Shown here: positions 32,238 through 41,651 of the stretch, in pieces
Position numbering within the stretch: position 1 is the stretch's first letter
How the letters are laid out: each line of letters starts with the position of its first letter
Origin: UBA7359 sp041689615
GTDB taxonomy: Bacteria; Pseudomonadota; Gammaproteobacteria; Eutrophobiales; Eutrophobiaceae
NCBI GenBank assembly: GCA_041689615.1
Contig: JBDNFW010000017.1
Coordinates: forward strand, 16,862 to 80,861
Direction of reading: 5' to 3'
DNA: 64,000 nt
Made by a program: the position numbers and the translations under genes
Notes under the pieces: model-generated
The model's input: the letters and a program-made list of their open reading frames with translations, nothing else
Databases searched by the model: none
Told to the model about the DNA's origin: nothing

Positions 32238-32444
32238 TTAATCTTCCTTAAATATTTCCTCCATTGGAATCCCTTCGAGCTTTCCTGCTCGATGAGCAAT
32301 AAGTCGTTTTTCTGCTTCTTCTGCCCAAATTTCATCTAATGAAGTATCGGGTTCATCAAGACTTTTTATTAGCCCTTCAACAAGCATGAACCTTTCATCA
32401 GGTTTAAGCTTAAGTGCTTCTTCAAGTATTTCTTTGCTGCTCAT
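32238..32444 (-). CDS. addiction-module antitoxin (TIGR02574-type)
   Basis: A 68-residue acidic protein with the family pattern KEILEEALKLKPDERFMLVE, then SLDEPDTSLDEIWAEEAEKR and RAGKLEGIPMEEIF. It is the first gene of the pair, in the order antitoxin-toxin, and is presumed to neutralise the ParE/RelE-like toxin. The upstream 85 bases hold an imperfect inverted repeat around 32496-32515 that could be an operator. Confidence 0.88.
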   Translation of the reverse strand: MSSKEILEEALKLKPDERFMLVEGLIKSLDEPDTSLDEIWAEEAEKRLIAHRAGKLEGIPMEEIFKED

Positions 32445-32528
32445 TGAGAATCATCTCCTAATTTCCAAATATATAACTTCTATTGAGATTAGCACATCAC
32501 ACGTATAGTGGTGAGGTTCATGATGAAA

Positions 32529-33245
32529 TTATTCATACCCGCTATCAATCCATACACACTTGCCACCACTCTTCTCTCTTAATAACTCCAGATACTTCTC
32601 ATGTGCGGCAAGTTCTTCTTCTTTCGGTTGAATGATCGGTAACCGTTTACGATTTGTGTCAGTAAGTCTGATCGCATTTTGATCGGCGGCATGTTGTTCT
32701 TCCATTGCATCAAAACCTAATGTTTCCTGTCCGCCAGTCATGGCCAGATAAACATCAAGCAGGATTTGTGCATCGAGTAATGCACCGTGTAAATCGCGTT
32801 TTGAATTATCTATTTCATAACGTTTGCATAACGCATCGAGACTGTTCTTTTGTCCGGGATGTTTTTCGCGCGCCATGGTTAGCGTATCGGTAATGGTGCA
32901 ATAGTGTTCTGTCTTGCCCCATTTCCTACCAAGTTTTTTTAATTCTGCATCGATAAAACCAACATCGAACGGCGCGTTATGAATAATAATTTCGCTATCA
33001 CGAATGAAGTCGATAAATTCCTGCGAAATATCTTTAAAAGACGGTTTGTCGGAAAGAAATTCATTACTGATACCATGCACATTGAACGCACCTTCATCTA
33101 TCTCACGGTCAGGGTTAATGTATTGATGATAGTGTTTTCCTGTATTACGTCGATTAATTAATTCAACACAACCGATTTCAATAATGCGATGACCTTGTTT
33201 CGGTTCAAGCCCGGTTGTTTCTGTATCGAGTATTATTTGTCTCAT
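32529..33245 (-). CDS. dnaQ: DNA polymerase III epsilon subunit (proofreading exonuclease)
   Basis: The 3'-5' proofreading exonuclease of the replicase. Exo I is IILDTETTGLEP (D7, E9), Exo II is IIHNAPFDVGF, and Exo III is HGALLDAQILLDVY (HxAxxD type). The C-terminal segment after about residue 190 should bind the alpha subunit. Length 238 is close to the enteric protein. It lies 3 bases after rnhA; in enteric bacteria these two genes are neighbours too. Confidence 0.97.
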   Translation of the reverse strand: MRQIILDTETTGLEPKQGHRIIEIGCVELINRRNTGKHYHQYINPDREIDEGAFNVHGISNEFLSDKPSFKDISQEFIDFIRDSEIIIHNAPFDVGFIDAELKKLGRKWGKTEHYCTITDTLTMAREKHPGQKNSLDALCKRYEIDNSKRDLHGALLDAQILLDVYLAMTGGQETLGFDAMEEQHAADQNAIRLTDTNRKRLPIIQPKEEELAAHEKYLELLREKSGGKCVWIDSGYE

Positions 33246-33248
33246 CCT

Positions 33249-33689
33249 TTATCCTAAATGCTCGTCGATGGCTTTATTTGCTAATTGATCGACACGTTCG
33301 TTTTCATCATGTCCACTATGGCCTTTCACCCATTGCCATTCTATTTTATGTGGTTGACAGGCTTCATCCAAACGTTCCCATAAATCCTGATTCTTCACTG
33401 GCTTCTTTGCCGCCGTTTTCCAATTACGACTTTTCCATCCATCCATCCATTCAGTAATCCCTTTCATCACATATTGTGAGTCAGTCGTTAATACAACTTC
33501 ACATGGTTTTACCAAAGATTCTAAACCTTTTATCGCACCCATTAACTCCATACGATTATTGGTTGTGTCTTCTTCAGCACCATAGAGTTCTTTTTCTGTG
33601 CTGTTATATTTTAATAAGGTTCCCCAACCGCCAGCACCTGGATTCCCACGGCATGCACCGTCGGAATAGATATATATTTTTTCAGTCAT
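33249..33689 (-). CDS. rnhA: ribonuclease HI
   Basis: Degrades the RNA strand of RNA-DNA hybrids. The catalytic residues are visible: D10 in YIYSDGACRGNPGAGG, E48 in NNRMELMGAI, D70 in LTTDSQYV, and the last aspartate in ENERVDQLAN, with H in the VKGHSGHDEN loop. Length 146 is standard. It sits 7 bases after a methyltransferase gene and 3 before dnaQ. Confidence 0.98.
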   Translation of the reverse strand: MTEKIYIYSDGACRGNPGAGGWGTLLKYNSTEKELYGAEEDTTNNRMELMGAIKGLESLVKPCEVVLTTDSQYVMKGITEWMDGWKSRNWKTAAKKPVKNQDLWERLDEACQPHKIEWQWVKGHSGHDENERVDQLANKAIDEHLG

Positions 33690-33695
33690 TAAATT

Positions 33696-34466
33696 TTAAA
33701 TTTTATGTTGATTCCGTGCTGAGGGTTCTGCGACGCCTGAGCCTATCATATTGCGTTTAGCACTCCACTGCATCTTGATCGGATTCAAAGGTATAACACG
33801 TTTTTTTGCAACGACAACATATAGACCACCAAATATTGGCCAACAATAACTACCAAGGCGTTCTAATGGCCTTAACTTCTTTAACAACTTTTCACTTTGT
33901 AACGGCGGTGAAAAGAAAAAACATTTTGTTTTTTCAACTTCAAAGTCTAACAAGGATAACCAATCTTTTATTTTTGGAATTGATATAAGTCTACCGCTCC
34001 AAGGCATCTCGCCCCACCAACAAAGAAATAAATGCCAAAGTCCCCAAAAACTAATGGGATTAATTCCGATAATCACAACACGACCATCACCAATTAACAC
34101 GCGGTCCATTTCGCGTAATAATTTATGCGCGTCTTTTGAATATTCGAGAATGTGCGGTAATACGATCACATCAATACTATCTGTCGCGACGGGTAAATCT
34201 TCTGCGCTGGTATAAATCGCATTTAATTCGCTATTTATTTCGGTTTCGTCAAGAAAGAGTATGGTTTTATCTTTGATACGCGACGCTTTTAAATAATTTG
34301 ACCCTGCCGAATAGCCATATTGCAAAATATAATAGCCAAACATGTCCGGCAAAATATCCTGCATTTGCTCTTCTTCCACAACGAAGACACGCTTGCCCAG
34401 CGGACTGCTGAACCAATTCGAGAACTTTTCTCTTAGTGAGACTGTTTTATTTTTTGCCGCATTCAT
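33696..34466 (-). CDS. class I SAM-dependent methyltransferase, YafS-like
   Basis: A 256-residue protein with a methyltransferase-like half: YILQYGYSAGSNYLKASRIK stands where the SAM loop would be, then the DSIDVIVLPHILEYSKDAHK block and VLIGDGRVVIIGINPIS. The usual GxGxG is weak. In enteric bacteria the gene between gloB and rnhA (yafS) is of this type. It is divergent from gloB, about 48 bases apart. Substrate unknown. Confidence 0.8.
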   Translation of the reverse strand: MNAAKNKTVSLREKFSNWFSSPLGKRVFVVEEEQMQDILPDMFGYYILQYGYSAGSNYLKASRIKDKTILFLDETEINSELNAIYTSAEDLPVATDSIDVIVLPHILEYSKDAHKLLREMDRVLIGDGRVVIIGINPISFWGLWHLFLCWWGEMPWSGRLISIPKIKDWLSLLDFEVEKTKCFFFSPPLQSEKLLKKLRPLERLGSYCWPIFGGLYVVVAKKRVIPLNPIKMQWSAKRNMIGSGVAEPSARNQHKI

Positions 34467-34514
34467 TATGTTTACTTATTTGACTCTGATTGCCCGTGCT
34501 GCGAGCATTAAAGC

Positions 34515-35285
34515 ATGTTAGAGATCATACCCCTACCTGCGTTAAAGGATAACTATATCTGGTTGCTAAAAAACAAGGCAAGCAGACATATCGCTATTGT
34601 TGACCCGAGTGAAGCAGAACCAGTACTAAATCTAATTGATTCAGAAAGATTAATCCCGATTGCGATTATGATCACACACCATCATTGGGATCATGTTGAC
34701 GGCATTGCAGGAATTACAGAACAATACGATATCCCCGTTTACACACCAAAAACCGAATCCGTTGCCGGCAGTACGAATCCTGTCGGTGAAGGCGATATAG
34801 TGGCTTTAGATGAGTTGGACTTGAAACTCAGTATATTAGACGTGCCGGGACATACTTCGGGTGCGATCGCTTATTATGCTGAAGGCATGGTGTTCAGTGG
34901 CGATACGCTTTTTACTGCTGGCTGTGGACGACTGTTTGAAGGTACACCGCCACAAATGCATACTTCATTATCCAAATTCAAATCTCTGCCAGACGATACC
35001 CTGCTTTATTGTGGACATGAATATACCTTGTCTAATCTACAATTTGCGGCGAATGTTGAACCCGATAACAAAGCCATTCAAGAGCGATTGATGCTGACCA
35101 GACGAACTAGAGACAAAGGTGAGCCTACCGTACCGGCAACACTGAAAATCGAGAAAGAGACCAATCCTTTTCTGCGTTGTGAAGAAACAAGTGTTATCAA
35201 TGCTACACGTGAACATTTCGCTAAGAAATTGGATAAATCTGATGAGGTTTTTGCTGCAGTACGGCGCTGGAAAGATGACTTTTAA
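34515..35285 (+). CDS. gloB: hydroxyacylglutathione hydrolase (glyoxalase II)
   Basis: Hydrolyses S-lactoylglutathione to lactate and glutathione, the second step of methylglyoxal removal. The binuclear metal motif HHHWDH is at 55-60, VPGHTSGAIAYY and FSGDTLFTAGCGRLFEG hold further ligands, and YCGHEYTLSNLQFA follows. The C-terminal domain (about 170-256) shows ETNPFLR and FAAVRRWKD. Length 256 is normal. Confidence 0.97.
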   Translation: MLEIIPLPALKDNYIWLLKNKASRHIAIVDPSEAEPVLNLIDSERLIPIAIMITHHHWDHVDGIAGITEQYDIPVYTPKTESVAGSTNPVGEGDIVALDELDLKLSILDVPGHTSGAIAYYAEGMVFSGDTLFTAGCGRLFEGTPPQMHTSLSKFKSLPDDTLLYCGHEYTLSNLQFAANVEPDNKAIQERLMLTRRTRDKGEPTVPATLKIEKETNPFLRCEETSVINATREHFAKKLDKSDEVFAAVRRWKDDF

Positions 35286-35310
35286 GAGTTAAGAATAAAG
35301 TACTTGACCT

Positions 35311-35334
35311 AAATCCTTCTGATCCTTAGGATTT
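35311..35334 (+). promoter_or_regulatory. hairpin that can cover the mltD ribosome site
   Basis: AAATCCT (35311-35317) pairs perfectly with AGGATTT (35328-35334). The 3' arm contains the AGGAT that serves as ribosome site for mltD at 35339, so this stem could lower translation. Confidence 0.35.
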
Positions 35335-35338
35335 CGCC

Positions 35339-36967
35339 ATGCACATCATACGTAAAGCAATTATTTGCTTTGTACCGTTAATAATTAGCGGTTGTAACTT
35401 CACCTCCACCCGACCCGATTCCGTCGAATCTCCAACGACCGCTAATAGTCATCAACTCGCACTTAGTTCAGAACTATCACAAGCTAATGGAGCATCAGGC
35501 ATCGATGTAGACGGTGATCTTCAAAATCAAGTTGCTCATCAGCAGAATTATTCCGATGCCTGGGAGTTACTTAGAGATGGTTTGGAATTTGACCGTCACA
35601 TTGAGAAAAGAAGTGTACAAGAAAAAACTGCCTGGTTTGCTCGTAATCAGGAATATCTTGATCGCGTTGCTGGTCGTGCCGAACCGTATTTGTATTACGT
35701 TATCAGCAAATTAAAAGAACGCAATATGCCGCTTGATTTGGCTTTATTACCGATTGTTGAAAGTGCTTATCATCCTTTTGCTTATTCGCCGAGTCGCGCA
35801 TCCGGTATTTGGCAATTTATCCCCGGTACCGGCAAACGTTTTGGTTTGAAACAGAACTGGTGGTATGACGGTCGTCGCGACATTGTTGCCGCAACCGATG
35901 CTGCGCTTGATTATCTTGAAACGTTACACAAACTATTTAATGGTAACTGGTTCCATGCCCTCGCTGCTTATAATTCTGGGGAAGGTAATGTTGCACGAGC
36001 CATCAAAAGAAATAAAAAGGCGGGCAAACCAATCGACTTCTGGTCTCTACGCTTGCCTCGCGAAACACGTAGCTATGTTCCAAGTTTATTAGCCGTAGCC
36101 GAAGTTCTGAAACATGGCGATAAACATAAGATAAAATTCAAATCGATTCCAAATAAGCCGTACTTCGAAAATATTGATATTGGTAGCCAAATTGATTTAG
36201 CCACGGTATCAAAATTATCCGGTTTATCGATTGATGATGTTTATACCTTGAATCCCGGTTTTAATCGTTGGGCAACGGATCCTAATGGCCCTCATCGTTT
36301 GCTCATCCCAGTAGATAGAGCTGAAGAATTTAAACAAAAAATCTCAGCATTATCTAAATCCGAACGCATAAAATGGCAACAACATAAAATTAACCGAGGA
36401 GAGTCTTTAGGGCAGATTGCTTCGCGTTATCAAACTAGTGTGAGCGCCTTACAAGAAGTTAATCGTCTGAAAGGCAATATGATTCGAGAAGGACATTCTT
36501 TGCTTATCCCAACTGCAACACAACCCAGCAAATATTATTCTTTAAGTGCTGATGCTCGAAAATTTAAAGGACTTAAAACAACTGGCGACGGCAAACGTTT
36601 TATCTACGCTGTAAAACGTGGCGACAATCTTTGGGATATCGGTCGCCAATACGGCATTAGCGTAAGCCAATTGACTCGATGGAATGGCATTTCAAAAAAG
36701 AGTTTATTGAAACCGGGACAAAAATTAACGGTCTGGGTTAAAAATGATGAAGATAAAGAAGAAGCCAGGCTTATTAAAACAGTGGCTAAAAGCACAGCTT
36801 TAAATGGCAATGCTTACATTGTGCAGCAAGGTGACTCTCTCTGGCTGATTGCCAGAAAGTTCGATATCCATGTAAAAGATTTACTTAAATGGAACAATCT
36901 AAAAAAAGGTGTTCACTTGCAACCAGGACAAAGCTTAATCGTTCAACAAACCGTCGCTGGCGCCTGA
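35339..36967 (+). CDS. mltD: membrane-bound lytic murein transglycosylase D
   Basis: A lipoprotein that cleaves peptidoglycan glycan strands. The signal ends in lipobox ISGC (about residue 19). The SLT domain (about 115-260) has the catalytic glutamate in LPIVESAYHPFA and the downstream SGIWQFIPGTGKRFGL and AAYNSGEGNVARAI blocks. Three LysM domains follow near 340-390, 420-465 and 490-540 (for example RGDNLWDIGRQYGIS). Length 542. It follows gloB, the reverse of the enteric order. Confidence 0.95.
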   Translation: MHIIRKAIICFVPLIISGCNFTSTRPDSVESPTTANSHQLALSSELSQANGASGIDVDGDLQNQVAHQQNYSDAWELLRDGLEFDRHIEKRSVQEKTAWFARNQEYLDRVAGRAEPYLYYVISKLKERNMPLDLALLPIVESAYHPFAYSPSRASGIWQFIPGTGKRFGLKQNWWYDGRRDIVAATDAALDYLETLHKLFNGNWFHALAAYNSGEGNVARAIKRNKKAGKPIDFWSLRLPRETRSYVPSLLAVAEVLKHGDKHKIKFKSIPNKPYFENIDIGSQIDLATVSKLSGLSIDDVYTLNPGFNRWATDPNGPHRLLIPVDRAEEFKQKISALSKSERIKWQQHKINRGESLGQIASRYQTSVSALQEVNRLKGNMIREGHSLLIPTATQPSKYYSLSADARKFKGLKTTGDGKRFIYAVKRGDNLWDIGRQYGISVSQLTRWNGISKKSLLKPGQKLTVWVKNDEDKEEARLIKTVAKSTALNGNAYIVQQGDSLWLIARKFDIHVKDLLKWNNLKKGVHLQPGQSLIVQQTVAGA

Positions 36968-37054
36968 TCCTAAAGAAATCCCTGAATAACACGCTACATT
37001 TAGTAATCTAGCTGTTTTATCTCGCATTAAGTGGTTTTGAAGTAGAATGTACTC

Positions 37055-39289
37055 ATGACTCGTTTGTTCAAATTATTCTGGAGACTCCTTCTACACCTGT
37101 TGTATCGGGTCGAAGTCACTGGTCTGGAGAATTATGAAAAGGCTGGCGATCGCGTATTAATTGTTGCTAACCACACTTCTTTGCTAGATGGCATTCTTCT
37201 CTATGCATGGTTACCGGAAACACCCACCTTTGCTATCAACACTGAAATAGCTTCTAAAAAAGCATTCAAACCATTCTTATATTTTGTTCGTTTGTTTGAA
37301 ATGGATGCCGTAAATCCTTTATCCATTAAATCCGTTATTAAATTTATCAAAAAAAATAATAAGGTTGTTATTTTTCCTGAAGGACGCATCACTGTTACCG
37401 GTACGCAAATGAAGATATACGAAGGGCCGGGTTTAATTGCTGATAAGAGTGATGCCAATATTCTTCCTGTTGCTATTGATGGTGCGCAATTTTCTCGCAT
37501 GTCATATATGAAAGGACGCGGATTCGTTCGCTGGTTTCCAAAAATCAATATTCGTGTTTTACCTCCAGAAAAAATAACGATTCCTGCCGATGTGACAGGC
37601 CATGATCGCCGGAAAATTGCAGCCCTGCAGATGCAAGACTTAATGCATAAACTGGCTTACTCAAGTTTTAATCAACGCAATACGCTTTATTCTGCTTTGC
37701 TTGAAGCAAGTAATAGTTTTGGTAAAAAACATGAAATCATAGAAGACTTTAATAAAACCAAATTAAACTATCAGCAGTTAATCCTGCGCAGTATTTTATT
37801 AAGCCGTTTAATTAAAAAACAAGCCAAAGCTGGCGAACACATTGGTATCTTAATGCCAAATGTAAGCGCAATGCCTGTTCTGTTTTTTGCATTACAATTC
37901 ATTGGTCGTATTCCAGCAATGCTGAATTTCACATCGGGTGCGCTGGCAGTTAACCGTGCATGCGAAACAGCTCAAATTAAAACAATATATACCTCAAGAC
38001 GTTTTATTGAAGCCGCCAAACTGGAAAAATTAATCGATGATCTAGCCCAGAGCTATACGGTCATTTATCTGGAAGACTTTAAACAGGATATTAATTTAAA
38101 AACAAAACTCTCTGCATTGTTTATGAGCAGAAACCCTGCCAGATATTATGCAAAACAAAACCTGAATAAAAATCCTGATGCCGCTGCAGTTATTTTATTT
38201 ACATCGGGTTCGGAAGGTCATCCGAAAGGCGTTGTGCTGTCGCATCAAAATATTTTGGCTAATTACACTCAGGTTCGGTGTCATATTTATTTTAATCCGT
38301 CTGAACTTGTTTTTAGTTGTTTGCCTTTGTTTCATTCGTTTGGACTTAATGCCGGATTCTTAATGCCACTGTTTGGTGGCGCAAAAATTTTTCTTTATCC
38401 AACACCATTACATTATCGTCTTATCCCAGAACTCATCTATGAACTTGGTGCGACGATCTTTTTCGGCACAAATACTTTTTTCAAAGGTTATGCTCGTTAT
38501 GCTCACCCTTATGATTTTAATTCATTAAAGTTTGCTGTCGCCGGCGCAGAAAAACTACATGATGACACAGCACTACTCTGGGCTAACAAATATGGAATTC
38601 GTATTATGCAAGGTTATGGGGTCACTGAAACAAGCCCTGTTATAGCCGTCAATAACTTGATGTCAAACAAAGCTGGTACCGTAGGCCGTGTTATTCCTGA
38701 TATGGAATATTATATAAAACCGGTTGAAGGTATTGAACGCGGTGGACACCTTGTCGTAAGAGGTCCCAATGTAATGCAAGGTTATTTATATCATGACAAA
38801 CCGGGAAAGATACATCCGCCTTCAACAGAACGCGGTGCAGGCTGGTATGACACAGGTGATATTGCTGAAATTGATAAGGAAGGTTTTATTACGATATTAG
38901 GTCGCGCAAAACGTTTTGCTAAAATAGGCGGCGAAATGATTTCGCTATCTGCCGTAGAAGAACTGGCAACACTCACCTGGCCTGATATTAATCATGCTGC
39001 TGTTGCAATTTATGATGAACGTAAAGGCGAAAAAATTGTGCTTGTTACAGAATATAAACAAGCAGAACGAAAACCATTGCAGGAAGTTGCACGAGAAAAA
39101 AATATGGGTGAATTGATCGTTCCTAAAAAAATCATTGTTGTCGATAAAATACCGACTTTAGGTTCCGGAAAAACAGATTATATCAGTCTGGCTAAATTGG
39201 CTGAATCTGATAACACAGATAAAGAAGAAAGCGGTTGGATGAACAAGGTCAGTAAATTGGTTAAGCACGACTCTCCTGAAAGAAACTAA
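37055..39289 (+). CDS. aas: bifunctional lysophospholipid acyltransferase / acyl-ACP synthetase (Aas-type)
   Basis: The N-terminal 200 residues are a PlsC-type acyltransferase with NHTSLLD (H40, D45) and FPEGRITVTG. From about 220 an acyl-adenylate synthetase follows: the P-loop ILFTSGSEGHPKGVVLSHQN, then GYGVTETSPVIAVNN and YDTGDIAEIDKEGF. The C-terminal lysine motif is LGSGKTDY. Aas re-acylates lysophosphatidylethanolamine at the inner membrane. Length 744 is near the enteric protein (about 719). It converges with greB, overlapping by 4 bases. Confidence 0.9.
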   Translation: MTRLFKLFWRLLLHLLYRVEVTGLENYEKAGDRVLIVANHTSLLDGILLYAWLPETPTFAINTEIASKKAFKPFLYFVRLFEMDAVNPLSIKSVIKFIKKNNKVVIFPEGRITVTGTQMKIYEGPGLIADKSDANILPVAIDGAQFSRMSYMKGRGFVRWFPKINIRVLPPEKITIPADVTGHDRRKIAALQMQDLMHKLAYSSFNQRNTLYSALLEASNSFGKKHEIIEDFNKTKLNYQQLILRSILLSRLIKKQAKAGEHIGILMPNVSAMPVLFFALQFIGRIPAMLNFTSGALAVNRACETAQIKTIYTSRRFIEAAKLEKLIDDLAQSYTVIYLEDFKQDINLKTKLSALFMSRNPARYYAKQNLNKNPDAAAVILFTSGSEGHPKGVVLSHQNILANYTQVRCHIYFNPSELVFSCLPLFHSFGLNAGFLMPLFGGAKIFLYPTPLHYRLIPELIYELGATIFFGTNTFFKGYARYAHPYDFNSLKFAVAGAEKLHDDTALLWANKYGIRIMQGYGVTETSPVIAVNNLMSNKAGTVGRVIPDMEYYIKPVEGIERGGHLVVRGPNVMQGYLYHDKPGKIHPPSTERGAGWYDTGDIAEIDKEGFITILGRAKRFAKIGGEMISLSAVEELATLTWPDINHAAVAIYDERKGEKIVLVTEYKQAERKPLQEVAREKNMGELIVPKKIIVVDKIPTLGSGKTDYISLAKLAESDNTDKEESGWMNKVSKLVKHDSPERN

Positions 39290-39780
39290 TCTTCATACTC
39301 TATACTGGTAACATATAACGCTTGTTTCGTTCCCATTCTCTCAAGTATCACTTCATCATCAATAGTTTTTCCTAATAATAGTTTCGCTAACGGTGAATCA
39401 ACTGTGATGTATTTTTCATCTTGATCAAACTCATCTGCACCAACAATACGATGACGTTTTTCATTACCTTCTTCATCTTCTATCGTTATCCACGCACCAA
39501 AGAATATACGTGTTTTATCCTGCACGTCTCTAACAACGGTTAGCTTCGGCATGCGTCGTTGTAAATAACCAAGACGTCCATCAATTTCGCGTAATTGTTT
39601 CTTACGATAAATATATTCAGCATTCTCGGAACGATCACCTTCAGCCGCAGCCACTGTTACGGCTTTAGCAACTTCGTTTCGTTTTTTCCAAAGCGCTGCT
39701 GTTTCTTCCTCAAGTTTTTTATAACCTTCCGGAGTTATATACGGAGCAGATTTAGGTGCAGGTGGTCGCCAACGTCCCAT
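39286..39780 (-). CDS. greB: transcription elongation factor GreB
   Basis: Rescues backtracked RNA polymerase by stimulating transcript cleavage. The coiled coil (about 15-80) begins ITPEGYKKLEEETAALWKKR, with the acidic tip EGDRSENAEYIYRKKQLREI. The C-terminal FKBP-like domain has IVGADEFDQDEKYITVDSP and LARALLG-like LAKLLLGK. The YRKK/R pattern fits GreB better than GreA. Its start is 2 bases from the stop of the tag gene. Confidence 0.94.
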   Translation of the reverse strand: MGRWRPPAPKSAPYITPEGYKKLEEETAALWKKRNEVAKAVTVAAAEGDRSENAEYIYRKKQLREIDGRLGYLQRRMPKLTVVRDVQDKTRIFFGAWITIEDEEGNEKRHRIVGADEFDQDEKYITVDSPLAKLLLGKTIDDEVILERMGTKQALYVTSIEYED

Positions 39781-39781
39781 A

Positions 39782-40450
39782 CTAATCCACCGACAATGCT
39801 AAAATCATACTGATTTGGCAATAAGGTCTGCCACTTTCTACCTGCCATTCGTTCATACAGTTTTGAACATGTTGTAATTGTTTTTTATTTTTAGGTGTTT
39901 CATCTATCGCGCCCCAACGAAACAAAGCTTTAGTCACATCTCCCGTTAATAAAAAAGAATCTTTTTTAACGCGACGTAAAAAATAAGGGCCTGACGCACC
40001 GCCTAATTGCTTAAATTGTTTTTTCAAACTATGCCAAAATTCAACAATATTATCTGGCGGCCATTCTGCCAAAATTTTAACAAAACCACCCTGCTCCTCA
40101 TTAAACTCATGAATCATTTGCGCATTATGTCGCACACTTTGAATCTTGCCCCAATGTCTGACAATTCTTGCGTCACCCATTAATGCCGCAAGTGTGTCGT
40201 CACTCATCATCCGCACCGCATCAATATCAAACTGATGAAACACTTCTTCAAATGCCGGCCATTTATTATCAATAATTTTTCGATTGAGTCCTGCCTGAAA
40301 GATACGACACGACATATTCGACAAACAAAACGCATCTGTCAGCTTTTTAAGCTGTTTAACAGTACGAGGCTTAGGTAAAGCTTCTTCTACAGCATCAACA
40401 CCACCACAACGATTAACTGCAGTTTCATAGATTGATTCAAATGACTTCAT
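39782..40450 (-). CDS. DNA-3-methyladenine glycosylase I family protein
   Basis: A 222-residue protein of the Tag family: DAFCLSNMSCRIFQAGLNRK near residues 40-60 resembles the ICLEGQQAGLSW-type region, and RHWGKIQSVRHNAQ and the C-terminal GRPYCQIS correspond to the glycosylase core. The zinc ligands of classic Tag are not all apparent, so it may belong to the divergent branch. Its role would be removal of alkylated adenine. It is upstream of greB in the same direction. Confidence 0.75.
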   Translation of the reverse strand: MKSFESIYETAVNRCGGVDAVEEALPKPRTVKQLKKLTDAFCLSNMSCRIFQAGLNRKIIDNKWPAFEEVFHQFDIDAVRMMSDDTLAALMGDARIVRHWGKIQSVRHNAQMIHEFNEEQGGFVKILAEWPPDNIVEFWHSLKKQFKQLGGASGPYFLRRVKKDSFLLTGDVTKALFRWGAIDETPKNKKQLQHVQNCMNEWQVESGRPYCQISMILALSVD

Positions 40451-40509
40451 GCAGACACAAGATTCCTTATTTATTCACAAGCCGTTATTATAAAGAATAT
40501 AAAAATAAT

Positions 40510-40620
40510 ACGAGAGTGTCGCACGGATAGCGATTTTGTTCTCAAACGAGGCGAAACTACGCGCACGGATGCAGGAGGTAGAGCGACGCAGGAAGCCCAA
40601 GCCGAGAAACGGAGTTTATG
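40510..40620. repeat. hairpin repeat element F, degenerate
   Basis: On the minus strand 40563-40584 carries the CTCTACCTCCTGCATCC block of elements A and B, preceded by a TCTCGG-like segment. The hairpin arm after it is decayed (CCGTGCGC instead of CCATGCAG). It fills the gap between the tag-like gene and apt. Confidence 0.6.
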
Positions 40621-40708
40621 TTTAATAAATGAGTATTCGAGCATATTTTTAACGACGTATGAGGGCAAAATAGCATTCGTGCTACTCTCTCGAAAATGGA
40701 GACATTAA

Positions 40709-41224
40709 ATGCAACGCCTAGAAGCCTATATTCGAAATATTCCTGATTTTCCTGAACCCGGAATACAGTTCAAAGACATTACACCATTAGTTAAAGATCC
40801 AGCAATGTTAAAACTGGCTGTACATCAATTAATTCATCCTTTTTTAGGGCAAGATATTACGGCTATTGCTGGAATGGAAGCACGTGGTTTTATTTTCGGG
40901 AGTCTCGCTGCATGGGAACTCGGTATCGGCTTCATTCCTTTACGTAAACCCGGGAAATTACCTTATGACGTTGAATCGATGTCTTATGATCTCGAATATG
41001 GCTCTGCTTCATTAGAAGTCCATATCGACGCATTAGAAAAAGGCGATAAAGTTTTATTAGTTGATGACTTATTAGCAACCGGCGGGACAGCCGCAGCAAG
41101 TTGTGAGTTAGTTGAAAAATTAGGTGCTGAAGTGGTTGCTTGTGCGTTTGTTATAGAGCTGGATTTTCTTAAAGGTAGAGAAAAATTATCGAAATACAAT
41201 GTTCATTCATTGATTCATTATTAG
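40709..41224 (+). CDS. apt: adenine phosphoribosyltransferase
   Basis: Salvages adenine to AMP with PRPP. The N-terminus IRNIPDFPEPGIQFKDITPL is the family signature; AGMEARGFIFGS and the PRPP loop VLLVDDLLATGGTAAA follow, then FVIELDFLKGREKL. Length 171 is standard. Upstream is element F; the gene stands alone. Confidence 0.98.
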   Translation: MQRLEAYIRNIPDFPEPGIQFKDITPLVKDPAMLKLAVHQLIHPFLGQDITAIAGMEARGFIFGSLAAWELGIGFIPLRKPGKLPYDVESMSYDLEYGSASLEVHIDALEKGDKVLLVDDLLATGGTAAASCELVEKLGAEVVACAFVIELDFLKGREKLSKYNVHSLIHY

Positions 41225-41255
41225 TCCTTTAACGAAAGCAAACTAAATAATTTTA

Positions 41256-41639
41256 TTATTCTTTAGCTTGCCACTCATCAATCACTTCCTGTGCCGCTCG
41301 AAAGGCTTCTTGTGCTGCTGGTGCACCACAATAAACTATCGAATGTAATAAAACTTCCTGAATCTCTTCAACGGTACAACCGTTATTCAATGCACCACGT
41401 ACATGACCTTTTAATTCAGTAGGCGTTTTTAATGCAGCTAACATTGCAATCGTGACTAATGAACGTGTTTGTTTTGAAATACCTTCACGTTGCCACGTAG
41501 AACCCCATGCATGTTCATTGATCCAATCTTGTAGTGGTTCGGTTAGTTCAGTAGTGTTGTTTATTGCGCGTTGAACAAATTCTTCGCCCATGACTTCTTT
41601 GCGAACCTTTAATCCTTTCTTTTTTGATTCTTCAGACAT
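41256..41639 (-). CDS. carboxymuconolactone decarboxylase family protein
   Basis: A 127-residue CMD/PcaC-like protein: FVQRAINNTTELTEPLQDWI, TRSLVTIAMLAALKTPTELK, GHVRGALNNGCTVEEIQEVL and HSIVYCGAPAAQEAFR. The conserved HxxYCG end supports 4-carboxymuconolactone decarboxylase-type activity, but no other aromatic-degradation genes are near, and many members have other roles. It follows the SDR gene by 12 bases. Confidence 0.85.
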   Translation of the reverse strand: MSEESKKKGLKVRKEVMGEEFVQRAINNTTELTEPLQDWINEHAWGSTWQREGISKQTRSLVTIAMLAALKTPTELKGHVRGALNNGCTVEEIQEVLLHSIVYCGAPAAQEAFRAAQEVIDEWQAKE

Positions 41640-41651
41640 GAAATAACAAGC

